Shown here piece by piece: positions 8,738-18,104 of a DNA stretch of 64,000 bases. The DNA comes from Roseisalinus antarcticus (GTDB lineage Bacteria; Pseudomonadota; Alphaproteobacteria; Rhodobacterales; Rhodobacteraceae): NCBI RefSeq assembly GCF_900172355.1, contig NZ_FWFZ01000020.1, positions 1 through 64,000 of the forward strand, in the 5' to 3' direction. The notes beneath the pieces were generated by a model. It saw only the letters and a list, made by a program, of their open reading frames with translations. It searched no databases and was not told the DNA's origin. Within the stretch, counting starts at the first letter, position 1. Each line of letters starts with the position of its first letter. A program made the translations under genes and the position numbers.

Positions 8738-9300
8738 TGCTTGATACAGGCACCTACACCCCCCGTCTCAAGACGGTCTACCGGGACACCATCAAGCCCG
8801 CGATGATCGAAGAGTTCGGCTACAAGAACGCCATGCAGACGCCGCGTCTGGACAAGATCGTCCTGAACATCGGCGCCGGCGCCGAATCCGTTCGGGACAG
8901 CAAGAAGGCCAAGACAGCGGCCGACGACCTGACCACGATCTCGGGCCAGCAGGCCGTCGTCACCAAGGCAAGAAAGTCGATCGCCGGCTTCCGGGTCCGT
9001 GAAGACATGCCGCTGGGCGCCAAGGTGACCCTGCGCGGTGACCGGATGTACGAATTCCTCGACCGCCTGATCACAGTGGCTCTGCCGCGCGTCCGCGACT
9101 TCCGCGGCGTCCCCGGCAAGTCGTTCGATGGCCACGGCAACTACGCCATGGGCATCAAGGACCACATCGTCTTCCCCGAGATCAACTTCGACAAGGTCGA
9201 TGAAGTCTGGGGTATCGACGTCGTCATCTGCACCACCGCCGCGACCGACGCGGAAGCCAAAGCGCTGTTGAAGCATTTCAACATGCCGTTCAACAGCTGA
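8737..9300 (+). CDS. rplE: 50S ribosomal protein L5
   Basis: L5 anchors 5S rRNA to the large subunit. It is 187 residues long. Typical segments are [20 protein letters not shown] (about residues 29-48) and [20 protein letters not shown] (about 120-139). The start shares a base with the rplX stop. rpsN follows after 13 nt. Confidence 0.98.
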   Translation: MLDTGTYTPRLKTVYRDTIKPAMIEEFGYKNAMQTPRLDKIVLNIGAGAESVRDSKKAKTAADDLTTISGQQAVVTKARKSIAGFRVREDMPLGAKVTLRGDRMYEFLDRLITVALPRVRDFRGVPGKSFDGHGNYAMGIKDHIVFPEINFDKVDEVWGIDVVICTTAATDAEAKALLKHFNMPFNS

Positions 9301-9313
9301 GGGGACACAAGAC

Positions 9314-9619
9314 ATGGCCAAGAAATCCATGATCGAACGCGAGAAGAAGCGTCAGCGGCTGGTTGCACAATACGCCGCTCAGCGCGCTGCTCTGAAAGAG
9401 ATCGCGAACGACGAAAGCAAACCGATGGAAGAGCGGTTCAAGGCTCGGCTCAAGCTTGCCAAGCTACCCCGCAACTCCTCGCCCACCCGTCTTCACAACC
9501 GTTGCCAGCTTACGGGGCGTCCGCACGCCTATTATCGCAAGCTCAAGGTCAGCCGGATCGCCCTGCGCGAGCTTGGCTCGAACGGTCAGGCCCCCGGCCT
9601 CGTGAAGTCCAGCTGGTAA
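9314..9619 (+). CDS. rpsN: 30S ribosomal protein S14
   Basis: S14 is a head protein of the 30S subunit. This is the long, zinc-free form at 101 residues: the CxxC pairs of the short zinc form are absent, and the conserved [20 protein letters not shown] segment is present near residue 62. GGGGAC lies upstream of the ATG. rpsH follows after 13 nt. Confidence 0.98.
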   Translation: MAKKSMIEREKKRQRLVAQYAAQRAALKEIANDESKPMEERFKARLKLAKLPRNSSPTRLHNRCQLTGRPHAYYRKLKVSRIALRELGSNGQAPGLVKSSW

Positions 9620-9632
9620 GGAGGGCAGAGAT

Positions 9633-10025
9633 ATGAACGATCCTATCGGCGATATGCTGACCCGTATCCGCAACGGCCAGATGCGCGGCAAGTCCACCGT
9701 GATGACGCCCGCCTCCAAGCTGCGCGGCTGGGTGCTCGATGTGCTGGCTGACGAGGGCTACATCCGTGGCTACGAGTCCGCGACCGACAAGTCAGGTCAC
9801 CCGGCCTACGAGATCAGCCTGAAGTACTACGAGGGTACGCCCGTCATTCGCGAAGTGAAGCGGGTCTCCAAGCCCGGCCGTCGCGTCTACATGAGCGTGA
9901 AGGACATTCCGACGGTCCGTCAGGGCCTCGGCGTGTCGATTGTCTCCACCCCGAAGGGTGTGATGTCGGACGCAAACGCACGAACCGCCAATGTCGGCGG
10001 CGAAGTGCTCTGCACCGTATTCTGA
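9633..10025 (+). CDS. rpsH: 30S ribosomal protein S8
   Basis: S8 binds the central domain of 16S rRNA and, in E. coli, represses the spc operon. It is 130 residues long and starts [20 protein letters not shown]. The C-terminal [18 protein letters not shown] is the family RNA-binding signature. An AAGGAGGG site lies in the gap after rpsN. Confidence 0.98.
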   Translation: MNDPIGDMLTRIRNGQMRGKSTVMTPASKLRGWVLDVLADEGYIRGYESATDKSGHPAYEISLKYYEGTPVIREVKRVSKPGRRVYMSVKDIPTVRQGLGVSIVSTPKGVMSDANARTANVGGEVLCTVF

Positions 10026-10035
10026 GGAGAAGGCG

Positions 10036-10569
10036 ATGTCTCGTATTGGCAAGAAAGCGGTCGAGCTGCCGTCGGGGGTTTCGGCTTCCGTCTCCGGCCA
10101 GACCGTCGAAGTGAAGGGCCCCAAGGGCACCCGCACGTTCACCGCGACCGACGACGTGACGCTCACGGTGGGCGACGACGGGGTGCTGGTGACGCCGCGC
10201 GGCAAGTCCAAGCGCGCCCGTCAGCAATGGGGCATGTCCCGCACCATGGTGGCGAACCTCGTCACCGGCGTGTCGGACGGCTTCAAGAAAGAGCTCGAGA
10301 TCAACGGCGTGGGCTACCGGGCGCAGATGCAGGGCAATGTCCTGAAGCTGAACCTGGGCTATTCGCATGACGTGAATTTCGAAGTGCCCGAAGGGGTGAC
10401 CGTGACCGCGCCGAAGCAGACGCAGATCGTTGTCGAAGGCATCGATCAGCAGCTTGTCGGCCAGGTTGCAGCCAACATTCGCGAATGGCGTGCGCCCGAG
10501 CCCTACAAGGGCAAGGGGATCAAGTACGCGGGCGAGTATATCTTCCGCAAGGAAGGCAAGAAGAAGTAA
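10036..10569 (+). CDS. rplF: 50S ribosomal protein L6
   Basis: L6 binds near the sarcin-ricin loop and helps GTPase factor binding. The start at 10036 ([20 protein letters not shown]) follows GAGGAGAAGG and gives 177 residues; the in-frame ATG at 9991 lies inside rpsH. The duplicated L6 fold ends in the conserved [20 protein letters not shown]-type tail. rplR follows after 11 nt. Confidence 0.98.
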   Translation: MSRIGKKAVELPSGVSASVSGQTVEVKGPKGTRTFTATDDVTLTVGDDGVLVTPRGKSKRARQQWGMSRTMVANLVTGVSDGFKKELEINGVGYRAQMQGNVLKLNLGYSHDVNFEVPEGVTVTAPKQTQIVVEGIDQQLVGQVAANIREWRAPEPYKGKGIKYAGEYIFRKEGKKK

Positions 10570-10580
10570 GGACCGCAGAG

Positions 10581-10940
10581 ATGGCAAACAACAAGCGCAC
10601 CTTGTTCCTGAAGCGCCGCCTGCGCGTCCGGAACAAACTTCGCAAGGTCTCGGTCGGGCGTCCCCGCCTGTCCGTGCACCGCTCGAACAAGAACATCAGC
10701 GTTCAGCTGATCGACGATGTGCAGGGCGTGACCCTGGCCTCGGCCTCCTCGCTCGAGAAGGACCTGGGCATCATCGGCAAGAACAACCTCGAAGCAGCCG
10801 CGAAGGTCGGCGCTGCGATCGCCGAGCGCGCCAAGGCCGCCGGTGTGAGCGAGGCGCAGTTCGACCGTGGCGGGTTCCTCTACCACGGCAAGATCAAGGC
10901 CCTGGCCGAGGCTGCCCGCGAAGGCGGCCTGAAGGTCTGA
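10581..10940 (+). CDS. rplR: 50S ribosomal protein L18
   Basis: L18 binds 5S rRNA together with L5 and L25. It is 119 residues long and starts [20 protein letters not shown], with [20 protein letters not shown] and the C-terminal [20 protein letters not shown]. The in-frame ATG at 10485 lies inside rplF and is rejected. A 187-nt gap with a striking hairpin pair separates it from rpsE. Confidence 0.98.
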   Translation: MANNKRTLFLKRRLRVRNKLRKVSVGRPRLSVHRSNKNISVQLIDDVQGVTLASASSLEKDLGIIGKNNLEAAAKVGAAIAERAKAAGVSEAQFDRGGFLYHGKIKALAEAAREGGLKV

Positions 10941-10953
10941 TCGCCGGCGGCAA

Positions 10954-11016
10954 GGTGCGCATCATCTGCGCACCCTGCGCCCGAAAACGAACCGGGGTGC
11001 GCAGCTGATGCGCACC
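10954..11016 (+). repeat. Mirrored pair of 21-nt hairpins between rplR and rpsE
   Basis: Two hairpins share the same 8-bp stem, GGTGCGCA pairing with TGCGCACC. Hairpin one is at 10954-10974 with loop TCATC, and hairpin two at 10996-11016 with loop GCTGA. The two 21-nt units are reverse complements of each other except for one base, and are separated by 21 nt. Alternative pairing between units is therefore possible. The layout resembles a repetitive extragenic palindrome doublet; no third copy was seen in the window. Confidence 0.6.
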
Positions 11017-11127
11017 TCGGCAACTGCAGATGGCAGGCGGGTCGCCCCGCCTCGATGATCGGGGAGCTTTCGGGCTCACTTCGATTGACCAACAAGTGGC
11101 GCGGACGCGCTGACGAAAGGACGCCAA

Positions 11128-11703
11128 ATGGCAAGAGAACCGAACAACCGAGGCCGGCGCGATCGCGACGAGTCCCCCGAATTCTCCGATCGCCTTGTCG
11201 CGATCAACCGGGTTTCCAAGACCGTCAAGGGCGGCAAGCGCTTCGGCTTCGCCGCGCTCGTCGTCGTCGGCGACCAGAAGGGCCGCGTCGGCTTTGGCAA
11301 GGGCAAGGCCAAGGAGGTCCCCGAGGCCATCCGCAAGGCCACCGAGCAGGCCAAGCGCCAGATGATCCGCGTCGCCCTGCGTGAGGGCCGCACCCTGCAC
11401 CACGACATGGAAGGTCGCCATGGCGCGGGCCGCGTCGTGATGCGGACCGCCCCCCAGGGTACCGGCATCATCGCCGGTGGTCCGATGCGCGCCGTGTTCG
11501 AGATGCTGGGCATCCAGGACGTGGTCGCCAAGTCGGTCGGCTCTTCGAACCCCTACAACATGATCCGCGCCACCCTCGACGGCCTGACCAAAGAGCAATC
11601 GCCCCGCGCGGTTGCCCAGCGTCGCGGCAAGAAGGTGTCGGACATCCTGCCCAAGCGTGACGAGGCCCCGGCCGAGTCCACCCAAGTCGCCGAGGAGGCC
11701 TGA
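11128..11703 (+). CDS. rpsE: 30S ribosomal protein S5
   Basis: S5 helps decoding accuracy and mRNA unwinding at the entry channel. It is 191 residues long with the dsRNA-binding-like N-domain ([20 protein letters not shown]) and the [14 protein letters not shown]-type segment reading [17 protein letters not shown]. The C-terminal 20 residues are an acidic tail. An AAAGGA site lies at 11115-11120. rpmD follows after 3 nt. Confidence 0.98.
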   Translation: MAREPNNRGRRDRDESPEFSDRLVAINRVSKTVKGGKRFGFAALVVVGDQKGRVGFGKGKAKEVPEAIRKATEQAKRQMIRVALREGRTLHHDMEGRHGAGRVVMRTAPQGTGIIAGGPMRAVFEMLGIQDVVAKSVGSSNPYNMIRATLDGLTKEQSPRAVAQRRGKKVSDILPKRDEAPAESTQVAEEA

Positions 11704-11706
11704 TCC

Positions 11707-11895
11707 ATGGCTAAGACCATCGTCGTCAAGCAGATCGGCTCTCCGATCCGCCGTCCCGAGATCCAGCGCAAGACCCTCATCGGTCTGGGCCTGAACAAGA
11801 TGCACAAGACCCGCGAGCTGGAGGATACCCCTTCCGTGCGCGGCATGGTCGCCAAGATCCCGCATCTGGTCGAGATCATCGAAGAGCGCGGCTGA
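11707..11895 (+). CDS. rpmD: 50S ribosomal protein L30
   Basis: L30 is a small large-subunit protein found in most but not all bacteria. It is 62 residues long and contains [20 protein letters not shown] and the [19 protein letters not shown] signature. It is the last gene before the second break of the ribosomal cluster; a GC-rich hairpin follows 43 nt after the stop. Confidence 0.97.
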   Translation: MAKTIVVKQIGSPIRRPEIQRKTLIGLGLNKMHKTRELEDTPSVRGMVAKIPHLVEIIEERG

Positions 11896-11938
11896 CCGCA
11901 CCCGAGGTACACGGCCCGACAGGGACAAGGACAAGCAA

Positions 11939-11966
11939 AGCGCCCCGGCCGCCGTGCCGGGGCGCT
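11939..11966 (+). terminator. Terminator-like hairpin after rpmD
   Basis: A perfect 11-bp stem, AGCGCCCCGGC (11939-11949) with GCCGGGGCGCT (11956-11966), surrounds a 6-nt loop. The following bases are TCGCGTTT, so the T-tract is poor. It probably reduces read-through from rpmD into the inserted genes. Confidence 0.6.
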
Positions 11967-11970
11967 TCGC

Positions 11971-12000
11971 GTTTCAGCGGCAGGGGTTTCAGCGGCAGGG
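11971..12000. repeat. Perfect 15-bp tandem duplication
   Basis: GTTTCAGCGGCAGGG occurs twice back to back (11971-11985 and 11986-12000), immediately after the rpmD terminator stem. It looks like a recent slippage duplication at the edge of the inserted segment. No function is apparent. Confidence 0.8.
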
Positions 12001-12121
12001 AGCGCGGGCCGGTCGAAGCGCCGGGCCTGCCCCCCGCCGCATTGGCATGACGGAGATGTGATTGAAGCGGCCCACGAACGCGTTACCTCCCGTAGGAGAG
12101 ATCGAAACTACAGGATGTGAC

Positions 12122-12904
12122 ATGACCCAGACCAGACGCACCTTTCTCGCGACAGCCGCCGCAGGCGCCGGCGTGATCACCGTGCTGCCCTTCGCGGCCC
12201 GTGCCGCAGCCCACGCGTCCGACATGTTCGAGACTGCCAACGGCGCGATAACAGTGCATCCCGTCGCCCACGCTTCCTTTGTCATGGAGACGCCCGCCGG
12301 TGTGATCTATTCCGACCCGGTCGGCGACGCCTCTGCCTATGCCGACTTTCCGGCGCCGGACCTGATCGTCGTCACCCACGAGCATGGCGACCACTACAAC
12401 GCCGACACGCTGGCCGCGCTGATGGGCGAAGGCACGACCCTGGTGGTGAACCCCGCCGTCGCCGGGATGCTGCCCGAGGACATGATGGCGACCGCGATCG
12501 CCAACGGCGAGAGCACCACCTGGAACGGCGTCACCATCGACGCGATCCCGGCCTACAACATCACCGAGGGGCGCGAGAATTTTCACCCCGAGGGGCGTGA
12601 CAACGGCTATGTCATGACCATCGACGGGTTCCGGGTCTACATCTCCGGCGACACCGAGGACATCCCCGAGATGCGGGCGTTGACCGACATCGACCTTTGC
12701 TTCCTGTGCATGAACCTGCCGTTCACCATCGACGCCGAGGCCGCGGCCAGCGCCGTGCAGGACTTCCGGCCGACCTATGTCTATCCCTATCATTACCGTG
12801 GTCGGGACGGCGGGACGCAGGATCCCGAAGAATTCGCGACCCTCGCGGGCGATGCCACGACGGTCAAGATGGGCGGCTGGTACGCACCGGGCGAGCTGGG
12901 CTGA
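12122..12904 (+). CDS. Tat-exported metallo-beta-lactamase-fold hydrolase
   Basis: A 260-residue protein with a twin-arginine signal (TRRTFLATAAAGAGVITVLP, residues 4-23), so it is probably folded with its metals and exported to the periplasm. The metallo-hydrolase motif HEHGDH is at residues 86-91, followed by an SGDTED aspartate (near residue 180) and a late histidine in YPYHYRG. The pattern fits UlaG-like metal-dependent hydrolases of the lactamase_B_3 group. The substrate is unknown. The start at 12122 places the RR motif correctly. It lies with the next gene in the rpmD-rplO break. Confidence 0.75.
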   Translation: MTQTRRTFLATAAAGAGVITVLPFAARAAAHASDMFETANGAITVHPVAHASFVMETPAGVIYSDPVGDASAYADFPAPDLIVVTHEHGDHYNADTLAALMGEGTTLVVNPAVAGMLPEDMMATAIANGESTTWNGVTIDAIPAYNITEGRENFHPEGRDNGYVMTIDGFRVYISGDTEDIPEMRALTDIDLCFLCMNLPFTIDAEAAASAVQDFRPTYVYPYHYRGRDGGTQDPEEFATLAGDATTVKMGGWYAPGELG

Positions 12905-12931
12905 CGTCTCCGCTCGTCGCTTTCGGCATCG

Positions 12932-12961
12932 AACGCCCCGGTCGTAAGGCCGGGGCGTTTT
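12932..12961 (+). terminator. Rho-independent terminator after the metallo-hydrolase
   Basis: AACGCCCCGG (12932-12941) pairs with CCGGGGCGTT (12950-12959) around an 8-nt loop and continues into TTTT (12958-12961). It isolates the hydrolase transcript from the glycosyltransferase gene. Confidence 0.75.
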
Positions 12962-13090
12962 GTGTGCCGCTCCCGGACTACCTTTACGGGGCTCTTGAGA
13001 GGGGCCAAAGTCGCGGAAACGTCCGGGAGATTTGACCCATGGGAAATGAGCTACGGGATGCGTCTGGGTCCCGGGCCGAAAGGGGTCATG

Positions 13091-14266
13091 ATGCGCTTTG
13101 TCTTCACGTCGACACATCTGTCCGGCCATCTGTTGCCGCTGCTGCGCTACGGTCAGGCGCTCCGGGACCGGGGCCAAGAGGTGCGCTTTGCCAGCACCGA
13201 AGCGGCGCGGCCGGCCTTGGAGAAGGCTGGGCTGGAGCTTTTCGTGGTCGACGAGCCGCCCGAGGAAGACACCAAGGCGGTCTGGGAAAGGCTCGACGCG
13301 GCCGACGCCCACGGCGCCCTTCTGGTGGCGTTCGGGGAATTGTTCGGCGGGATCACTCCGAAAGCGGCCATGCCCCGCGTCATGACCCTGATCGAGGAAT
13401 GGCAGCCGGACCTGATCCTGCGCGAATGCGCCGCACCCGTGGGCCTCGTCGCCGCGCAGAAGGCGGGGCTGAAATCCGCGCGGATCGGCATCATGTCCGA
13501 CCAGTTCTACGATACTCACCGGGACGTCTATTTCTCCGCCATCGACCGCCTGCGGGTCGAGGCCGGCCTCTCGCCGGACGCGGGGGCGGGATGGGCGGCG
13601 GAACAGGCGTTCACCTCCTTTCCCGAGGCGGTCGACCGGTTCGCGCTGGACGACGGGCAGCATGAACCGTTGCGCGTGCGCCCCCTCGGCTCCGCCACCA
13701 AGGCGTCGGCCGAGATGCCCGCCTGGAAGCCGACGGACGGCCGGCCCCTGCTCTATATCACCCTGGGCACGGTCTCGGGCCGTTCCGAGCGGGTTCGGAA
13801 GACCTATCTCCGAGCCCTCGAGGCCGTGTCCACACTGCCGGTCCAGGCTTTGCTCACCACCGGGCCGATCATGCAACACGAGATGCTGGGGACCATTCCC
13901 GACAACGTCTTCGTCGAGACGTTCATCCCCCAGGCCGAGGTCTTCGAGCATGCCAGCGCCGTGGTCAATCATGGAGGGTCGGGCACCTTCATCGGCGCCC
14001 TTGCGGCCGGTTTGCCACAAGTGGTCGTGCCGCTCTTCGCCGACCAGCCGGCCAACGCCCGTGCGTTGGAGGCGTCGGGGGCGGGGATCTCTGTCTATGA
14101 CAGCGAGGTGGAGACGTTGCGAGCCGCGATGGAGCGTGTCCTCGTCGACGAAAAGATCCGCGCCGCCGCCGCGAGGGTCGCGGCGGAAATGGCCGGGATG
14201 CGCTCAATGGATGAGGCCGTCGACAAGATCGAAGCCCTGGCGACAGACGCTCGCGCCCCGCATTGA
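13091..14266 (+). CDS. UGT-type (GT1) glycosyltransferase
   Basis: A 391-residue two-domain GT-B glycosyltransferase of the macrolide/UGT-like family 1. The N-terminus MRFVFTSTHLSGHLLPLLR forms the first Rossmann strand with an acceptor-site histidine. The donor-binding signature near the C-terminus reads VVNHGGSGTFIGALAAGLPQ and continues to a DQPANARALEASGAG segment. The enzyme would transfer a sugar from a nucleotide sugar to a small acceptor; the acceptor is unknown. Start 13091 is preferred over the adjacent ATG at 13088 because AGGGG (13081-13085) is better spaced. No biosynthetic partners are nearby. Confidence 0.8.
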   Translation: MRFVFTSTHLSGHLLPLLRYGQALRDRGQEVRFASTEAARPALEKAGLELFVVDEPPEEDTKAVWERLDAADAHGALLVAFGELFGGITPKAAMPRVMTLIEEWQPDLILRECAAPVGLVAAQKAGLKSARIGIMSDQFYDTHRDVYFSAIDRLRVEAGLSPDAGAGWAAEQAFTSFPEAVDRFALDDGQHEPLRVRPLGSATKASAEMPAWKPTDGRPLLYITLGTVSGRSERVRKTYLRALEAVSTLPVQALLTTGPIMQHEMLGTIPDNVFVETFIPQAEVFEHASAVVNHGGSGTFIGALAAGLPQVVVPLFADQPANARALEASGAGISVYDSEVETLRAAMERVLVDEKIRAAAARVAAEMAGMRSMDEAVDKIEALATDARAPH

Positions 14267-14345
14267 CGGGTGCGCCCGGGACGGCGGCGGCGGTGCGTCG
14301 CGGGCGGTTTGCGGCCCCGCCCGGGCGGGCAACGCGGCGCAAGGC

Positions 14346-14374
14346 TTGATCCCCCCCGCGCAAGGCCGTATAGG
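14346..14374 (+). promoter_or_regulatory. Candidate sigma-70 promoter for rplO-secY-adk
   Basis: TTGATC (14346-14351), an exact 17-nt spacer, and TATAGG (14369-14374) match both hexamers at four of six positions. It lies in the 201-nt gap between the inserted glycosyltransferase and rplO, where the interrupted spc series needs a new promoter. Confidence 0.5.
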
Positions 14375-14467
14375 CCCCCGGTGGACCTGTGCGGTCCCGA
14401 CTCAACTCATGTATGCCGTGTGCGCCCATCTCGCTTCGGGGGCGTTTCCGGCTCGAAAGGAAGCGAC

Positions 14468-14941
14468 ATGAAACTGAACGATCTCCGGGACAACCCCGGT
14501 GCCTCCAAGAAACGTATGCGCGTCGCGCGCGGCCCCGGTTCCGGCAAGGGCAAGATGGGCGGCCGTGGTATCAAGGGTCAGAAATCCCGCTCGGGCGTGG
14601 CCATCAAGGGCTACGAGGGCGGCCAGATGCCGCTTTACCAGCGTCTGCCCAAGCGCGGCTTCAACAACCGCAACCGCAAGAGTTTTGCCGTGGTGAACCT
14701 GGGTCTGATCCAGAAATTCATCGACGCCGGCAAGCTCGGCACCGACATCACCGAGGACAGCCTTGTGGAAAGCGGCCTCGTGCGTCGCAAGAAGGACGGC
14801 GTGCGCGTCCTGGCTAAGGGCGACTTCTCCGCAAAGGCCACGATTTCCGTCACCGGCGCGTCGCAGGGTGCGATCGACGCGGTGGAAAAGGCCGGTGGTT
14901 CGCTCACCGTCGACGCGGCTCCGGCAGTTGCCGAAGCCTGA
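14468..14941 (+). CDS. rplO: 50S ribosomal protein L15
   Basis: L15 is a late-assembly large-subunit protein. The start at 14468 ([20 protein letters not shown]) follows AAAGGAAG and gives 157 residues. The conserved glycine/arginine-rich segment [20 protein letters not shown] is near residue 35. The upstream in-frame extension from 14270 is high-GC non-family sequence and is rejected. A hairpin and secY follow. Confidence 0.98.
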   Translation: MKLNDLRDNPGASKKRMRVARGPGSGKGKMGGRGIKGQKSRSGVAIKGYEGGQMPLYQRLPKRGFNNRNRKSFAVVNLGLIQKFIDAGKLGTDITEDSLVESGLVRRKKDGVRVLAKGDFSAKATISVTGASQGAIDAVEKAGGSLTVDAAPAVAEA

Positions 14942-14947
14942 GCGGTT

Positions 14948-15022
14948 GTGAGGGGCGTCAAAGCCCCTTACATCTCGACCGAACCTATCTCGCACCGCCG
15001 ACCGGTCCCCGGTCCGGCGGTG
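14948..15022 (+). promoter_or_regulatory. Two hairpins in the rplO-secY leader
   Basis: GTGAGGGGC (14948-14956) pairs with GCCCCTTAC (14963-14971), including one G-U pair. A longer stem-loop spans 14993-15022: CACCGCCG plus ACCGG pair with CCGGT plus CGGCGGTG, with one bulged C. Neither has a T-tract. They fill most of the 103-nt gap before secY and may set the relative expression of L15 and SecY. Confidence 0.4.
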
Positions 15023-15044
15023 TGACCCTGACAAGAGAGCGCCC

Positions 15045-16415
15045 ATGGCATCAGCAGCAGAGCAAATGGCGTCGAACATGAGCTGGGGGGCCTTCGGCAA
15101 GGCCACCGAGCTTCGGCAGCGCATCCTATTCACCATCGGCCTTCTCATGGTCTACCGCCTGGGCACCTATATCCCCGTTCCGGGGATCGACGGCACCGCC
15201 CTGCGGCAGTTCATGGACGAGGCGGCGGCCGGCATCGGCGGCATCCTGTCGATGTTCACCGGAGGGGCGCTGTCCCGCATGGGCATCTTTGCCCTCGGGA
15301 TCATGCCATACATTTCGGCCTCGATCATCGTGCAGCTGCTGGGCTCGATGTACGAGCCCTGGAAGAATCTCAAGAAAGAGGGTGAGGCCGGCCGCAAGAA
15401 GCTGAACCAGTATACCCGCTACGGCACCGTCCTGCTTGCGACCTTCCAGGCCTACGGGCTGGCCGTTTCGCTGGAGGCGGGGGACCTTGCCTCCGATCCG
15501 GGGCTGTTCTTCCGGGCCTCGACCGTCATCACGCTTGTGGGCGGCACGATGTTCCTGATGTGGCTGGGCGAGCAGATCACCTCGCGCGGGATCGGCAACG
15601 GCATTTCGCTCATCATCTTCGTGGGCATCATCGCCGAGGTGCCGGCCGCGCTGGCGCAATTCCTGTCGCAGGGCCGCTCGGGCGCGATCTCGCCGGCGGT
15701 CATCATCGGGGTGATCCTGATGGTCATCGCGGTGCTGACCTTCGTGGTCTTCATGGAGCGGGCGCTGCGAAAGATCCACATCCAGTATCCGCGCCGCCAG
15801 GTCGGCATGAAGGTCTATGACGGCGGCTCATCCCACCTTCCGATCAAGGTCAACCCGGCCGGTGTCATCCCCGCGATCTTCGCCTCGGCGCTGCTGTTGC
15901 TGCCGACGACCCTGTCGACCTTCTCGGGCGGCGATGCCGGTCCGGTCATGTCGACGATCCTGGCCTATTTCGGCCCCGGCCAGCCGCTCTACCTGCTGTT
16001 CTTCGGCGCCATGATCGTGTTCTTCACCTACTTCTACACCAAGGAAGTGGCGTTCAAGACAGACGACGTGGCGGACAACCTCAAGAACCAGAACGGCTTT
16101 GTTCCCGGCATCCGTCCGGGCAAGCGGACGGCCGAGTATCTGGACTATGTCGTCACCCGACTGCTGGTGCTCGGCTCCGGCTATCTCGCCCTCGTGGCGC
16201 TGCTGCCCGAGATCCTGCGCGCCCAACTGGCGATTCCGTTCTACTTCGGCGGGACCTCGATCCTGATCATCGTCTCGGTCGGCATGGACACGATCCAGCA
16301 GGTGCAGTCGCATCTGCTAGCCCACCAGTACGAAGGCCTGATCGAAAAGAGCCAGCTGCGCGGCCGTCGCAGCGGGCAGGGGACCAAGAAACGCAAAGGA
16401 CCGGCCCGCAAATGA
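15045..16415 (+). CDS. secY: Preprotein translocase subunit SecY
   Basis: SecY is the channel-forming subunit of the SecYEG translocon in the inner membrane. It is 456 residues with about ten hydrophobic segments; the plug region follows TM1 ([20 protein letters not shown]) and TM2 follows with [20 protein letters not shown]. The cytoplasmic loop [12 protein letters not shown] before TM9 is conserved. GAGAGCG precedes the ATG. Its stop overlaps adk by ATGA (16412-16415), the usual secY-adk coupling. Confidence 0.98.
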   Translation: MASAAEQMASNMSWGAFGKATELRQRILFTIGLLMVYRLGTYIPVPGIDGTALRQFMDEAAAGIGGILSMFTGGALSRMGIFALGIMPYISASIIVQLLGSMYEPWKNLKKEGEAGRKKLNQYTRYGTVLLATFQAYGLAVSLEAGDLASDPGLFFRASTVITLVGGTMFLMWLGEQITSRGIGNGISLIIFVGIIAEVPAALAQFLSQGRSGAISPAVIIGVILMVIAVLTFVVFMERALRKIHIQYPRRQVGMKVYDGGSSHLPIKVNPAGVIPAIFASALLLLPTTLSTFSGGDAGPVMSTILAYFGPGQPLYLLFFGAMIVFFTYFYTKEVAFKTDDVADNLKNQNGFVPGIRPGKRTAEYLDYVVTRLLVLGSGYLALVALLPEILRAQLAIPFYFGGTSILIIVSVGMDTIQQVQSHLLAHQYEGLIEKSQLRGRRSGQGTKKRKGPARK

Positions 16416-17059
16416 ACATCATACTGCTGGGCCCCCCGGGGGCAGGAAAGGGGACCCAGGCACGGCGTCTGGTCGACCACCGCAAGATGGTTCAGCTGTC
16501 CACCGGGGACATGCTGCGCGAGGCGCGGACCTCGGGAACCGAGATGGGCAAGGTAGTGGCCGACGTGATGGACCGCGGCGACCTTGTCACCGACGAGATC
16601 GTCATCGGCCTGATCCGCGAACAGCTGACGACCGTGACCGCGCCCGGCGGCTTCATCTTCGACGGCTTTCCCCGGACGCTGGCGCAGGCCGATGCCCTGG
16701 GTGCACTGCTGGCCGACCTTGGCCAGACACTGCACTGCGTGGTCGAGATCCGCGTCCGCGACGAAGAGCTGGTCAACCGGATCTCGGCGCGGTCTACCTG
16801 CGCAACCTGCGGCGAGGTCTACAACGACGAGACGAAGCCGATCCCGGCCCATGGCAAATGCTCCAACTGCGGCGGCACGGAATTCAAGCGCCGGGCCGAC
16901 GACAATGCCGAAAGCCTCAAGACCCGGCTCATGGCCTATTACAAGCAAACCTCGCCGCTGCTGGGCTATTACTACGTAAAGGGCCTGCTGCGCGGCGTCG
17001 ACGGCATGGGCGAGATCGACGAGGTCGCCAGCGAGATCGCCGAGACCCTCGACGCGTGA
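16412..17059 (+). CDS. adk: Adenylate kinase (zinc-LID form)
   Basis: Adenylate kinase interconverts ATP + AMP with 2 ADP. The 215-residue long form carries the P-loop GPPGAGKGT (residues 7-15), the DGFPRT motif (84-89) and a LID domain with four cysteines (C130, C133, C150, C153) that should hold a structural zinc, as in Gram-positive and some alphaproteobacterial enzymes. It overlaps secY by 4 nt. The third break in the ribosomal cluster starts after this gene. Confidence 0.98.
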   Translation: MNIILLGPPGAGKGTQARRLVDHRKMVQLSTGDMLREARTSGTEMGKVVADVMDRGDLVTDEIVIGLIREQLTTVTAPGGFIFDGFPRTLAQADALGALLADLGQTLHCVVEIRVRDEELVNRISARSTCATCGEVYNDETKPIPAHGKCSNCGGTEFKRRADDNAESLKTRLMAYYKQTSPLLGYYYVKGLLRGVDGMGEIDEVASEIAETLDA

Positions 17060-17163
17060 CGCCCGGGCCGCTGGCTTGCGCCGGTCGAGGGGGGTCGTGA
17101 CTGGCGATTGACTTTGGCCATGGCCCCCCGCACCTTGGCCGAAACAACACGTCGAGGACCCTC

Positions 17164-17577
17164 ATGACATCGATGCGATCAATGCTGCTGCGCCCGACGC
17201 TCGCGCTGACACTCGCGGCTGCGCCCGTGGCCGGGATGGCCAACGAGGGCATCCTCGTCAGCGATCCCGCGGCCTGCCAGTGGATGGTCGATGTCGATCC
17301 CGAGCTGCACATCATTCGCGTTGTCGTCGACGGGCAGGCGATGGCCCTGACCTCGATCGCGATGTCCGGCGACGAGATCGACTGTGTCTTTGCCGACGAG
17401 CTGGATTTCGACTGGAGCGACTGGCGGCGGCAGATCACCCCGGGCTATTGCGAGTCCAGCGAACACATCTCTCCGACGGTGTTCGTGATCGAAAGCTATC
17501 CGGAAGTGCCCGGTGAAATCCGGGTCTGGCAGCAGGGCGACGACGCGCCCACGGTCTTTTACACCTGCGACAACTGA
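17164..17577 (+). CDS. Secreted four-cysteine protein, paralogue 1
   Basis: A 137-residue protein of unknown function with a cleavable signal peptide (residues 1-26, ending PVAGMANE). The mature part contains four cysteines in the order DPAAC, IDC, PGYC and the terminal YTCDN, which suggests two disulphides in the periplasm. Shared landmarks with the next gene are DPAAC, a central acidic W-rich segment, PGYC, VFVI and a C-terminal VFY-x-CD. GAGGA at 17154-17158 supports the start. The two genes sit in the adk-rpsM break. Confidence 0.7.
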   Translation: MTSMRSMLLRPTLALTLAAAPVAGMANEGILVSDPAACQWMVDVDPELHIIRVVVDGQAMALTSIAMSGDEIDCVFADELDFDWSDWRRQITPGYCESSEHISPTVFVIESYPEVPGEIRVWQQGDDAPTVFYTCDN

Positions 17578-17654
17578 CAGGTCGGCGGCGCCGCCGGACC
17601 TCGGCAGCACCCGTGAACAGGCCGATGACGCCAAGAACCGAAACGGAGAGACTG

Positions 17655-18047
17655 ATGGTCCGATCACTTGCCGCCCTTGCCGCCCTGATCCTGCCCGCTG
17701 CACTGAATGCAGAGCCCGTTCTTGTCGATGATCCCGCGGCCTGCGCCTTGTATGATGCCAATGCGCCGGGCGCGATGATGACGCTTCAGGGCGAGGATCG
17801 GACCGTCCTGACGCCCGACGGCATGTCGGCGATCGAGTGGTATTGCGAATTCGAGACTCCGGTTGAGCTCGACTGGGCCGACGACGCTCTCGCGATCCGG
17901 CCCGGCTATTGCATGGAGCCGGGCCCGGGCGTCTTTCCCGACGTCTTCGTGATCGCGGATTTCCAGGGCGAGGACGGCATCGTCTACCTGTGGTCCATGA
18001 GCGGGGGCGGCACAGGCGAAGCGACGGTCTTCTACCGCTGCGACTGA
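17655..18047 (+). CDS. Secreted four-cysteine protein, paralogue 2
   Basis: A 130-residue paralogue of the preceding gene, with signal peptide residues 1-18 (MVRSLAALAALILPAALN). The same four cysteines are kept: DPAAC, WYC, PGYC and the final YRCD. The start at 17655 follows a GGAGAG site; an upstream ATG at 17613 would spoil the signal peptide. Sequence between the landmarks has diverged strongly, so the duplication is not recent. Function is unknown; a small disulphide-bonded periplasmic domain is the best inference. Confidence 0.7.
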   Translation: MVRSLAALAALILPAALNAEPVLVDDPAACALYDANAPGAMMTLQGEDRTVLTPDGMSAIEWYCEFETPVELDWADDALAIRPGYCMEPGPGVFPDVFVIADFQGEDGIVYLWSMSGGGTGEATVFYRCD

Positions 18048-18104
18048 GCGCGGGGGCGATTGCGACGGCACCCCGGGGGGGGGAGCTGCAAACCTCTTGA
18101 CAGG

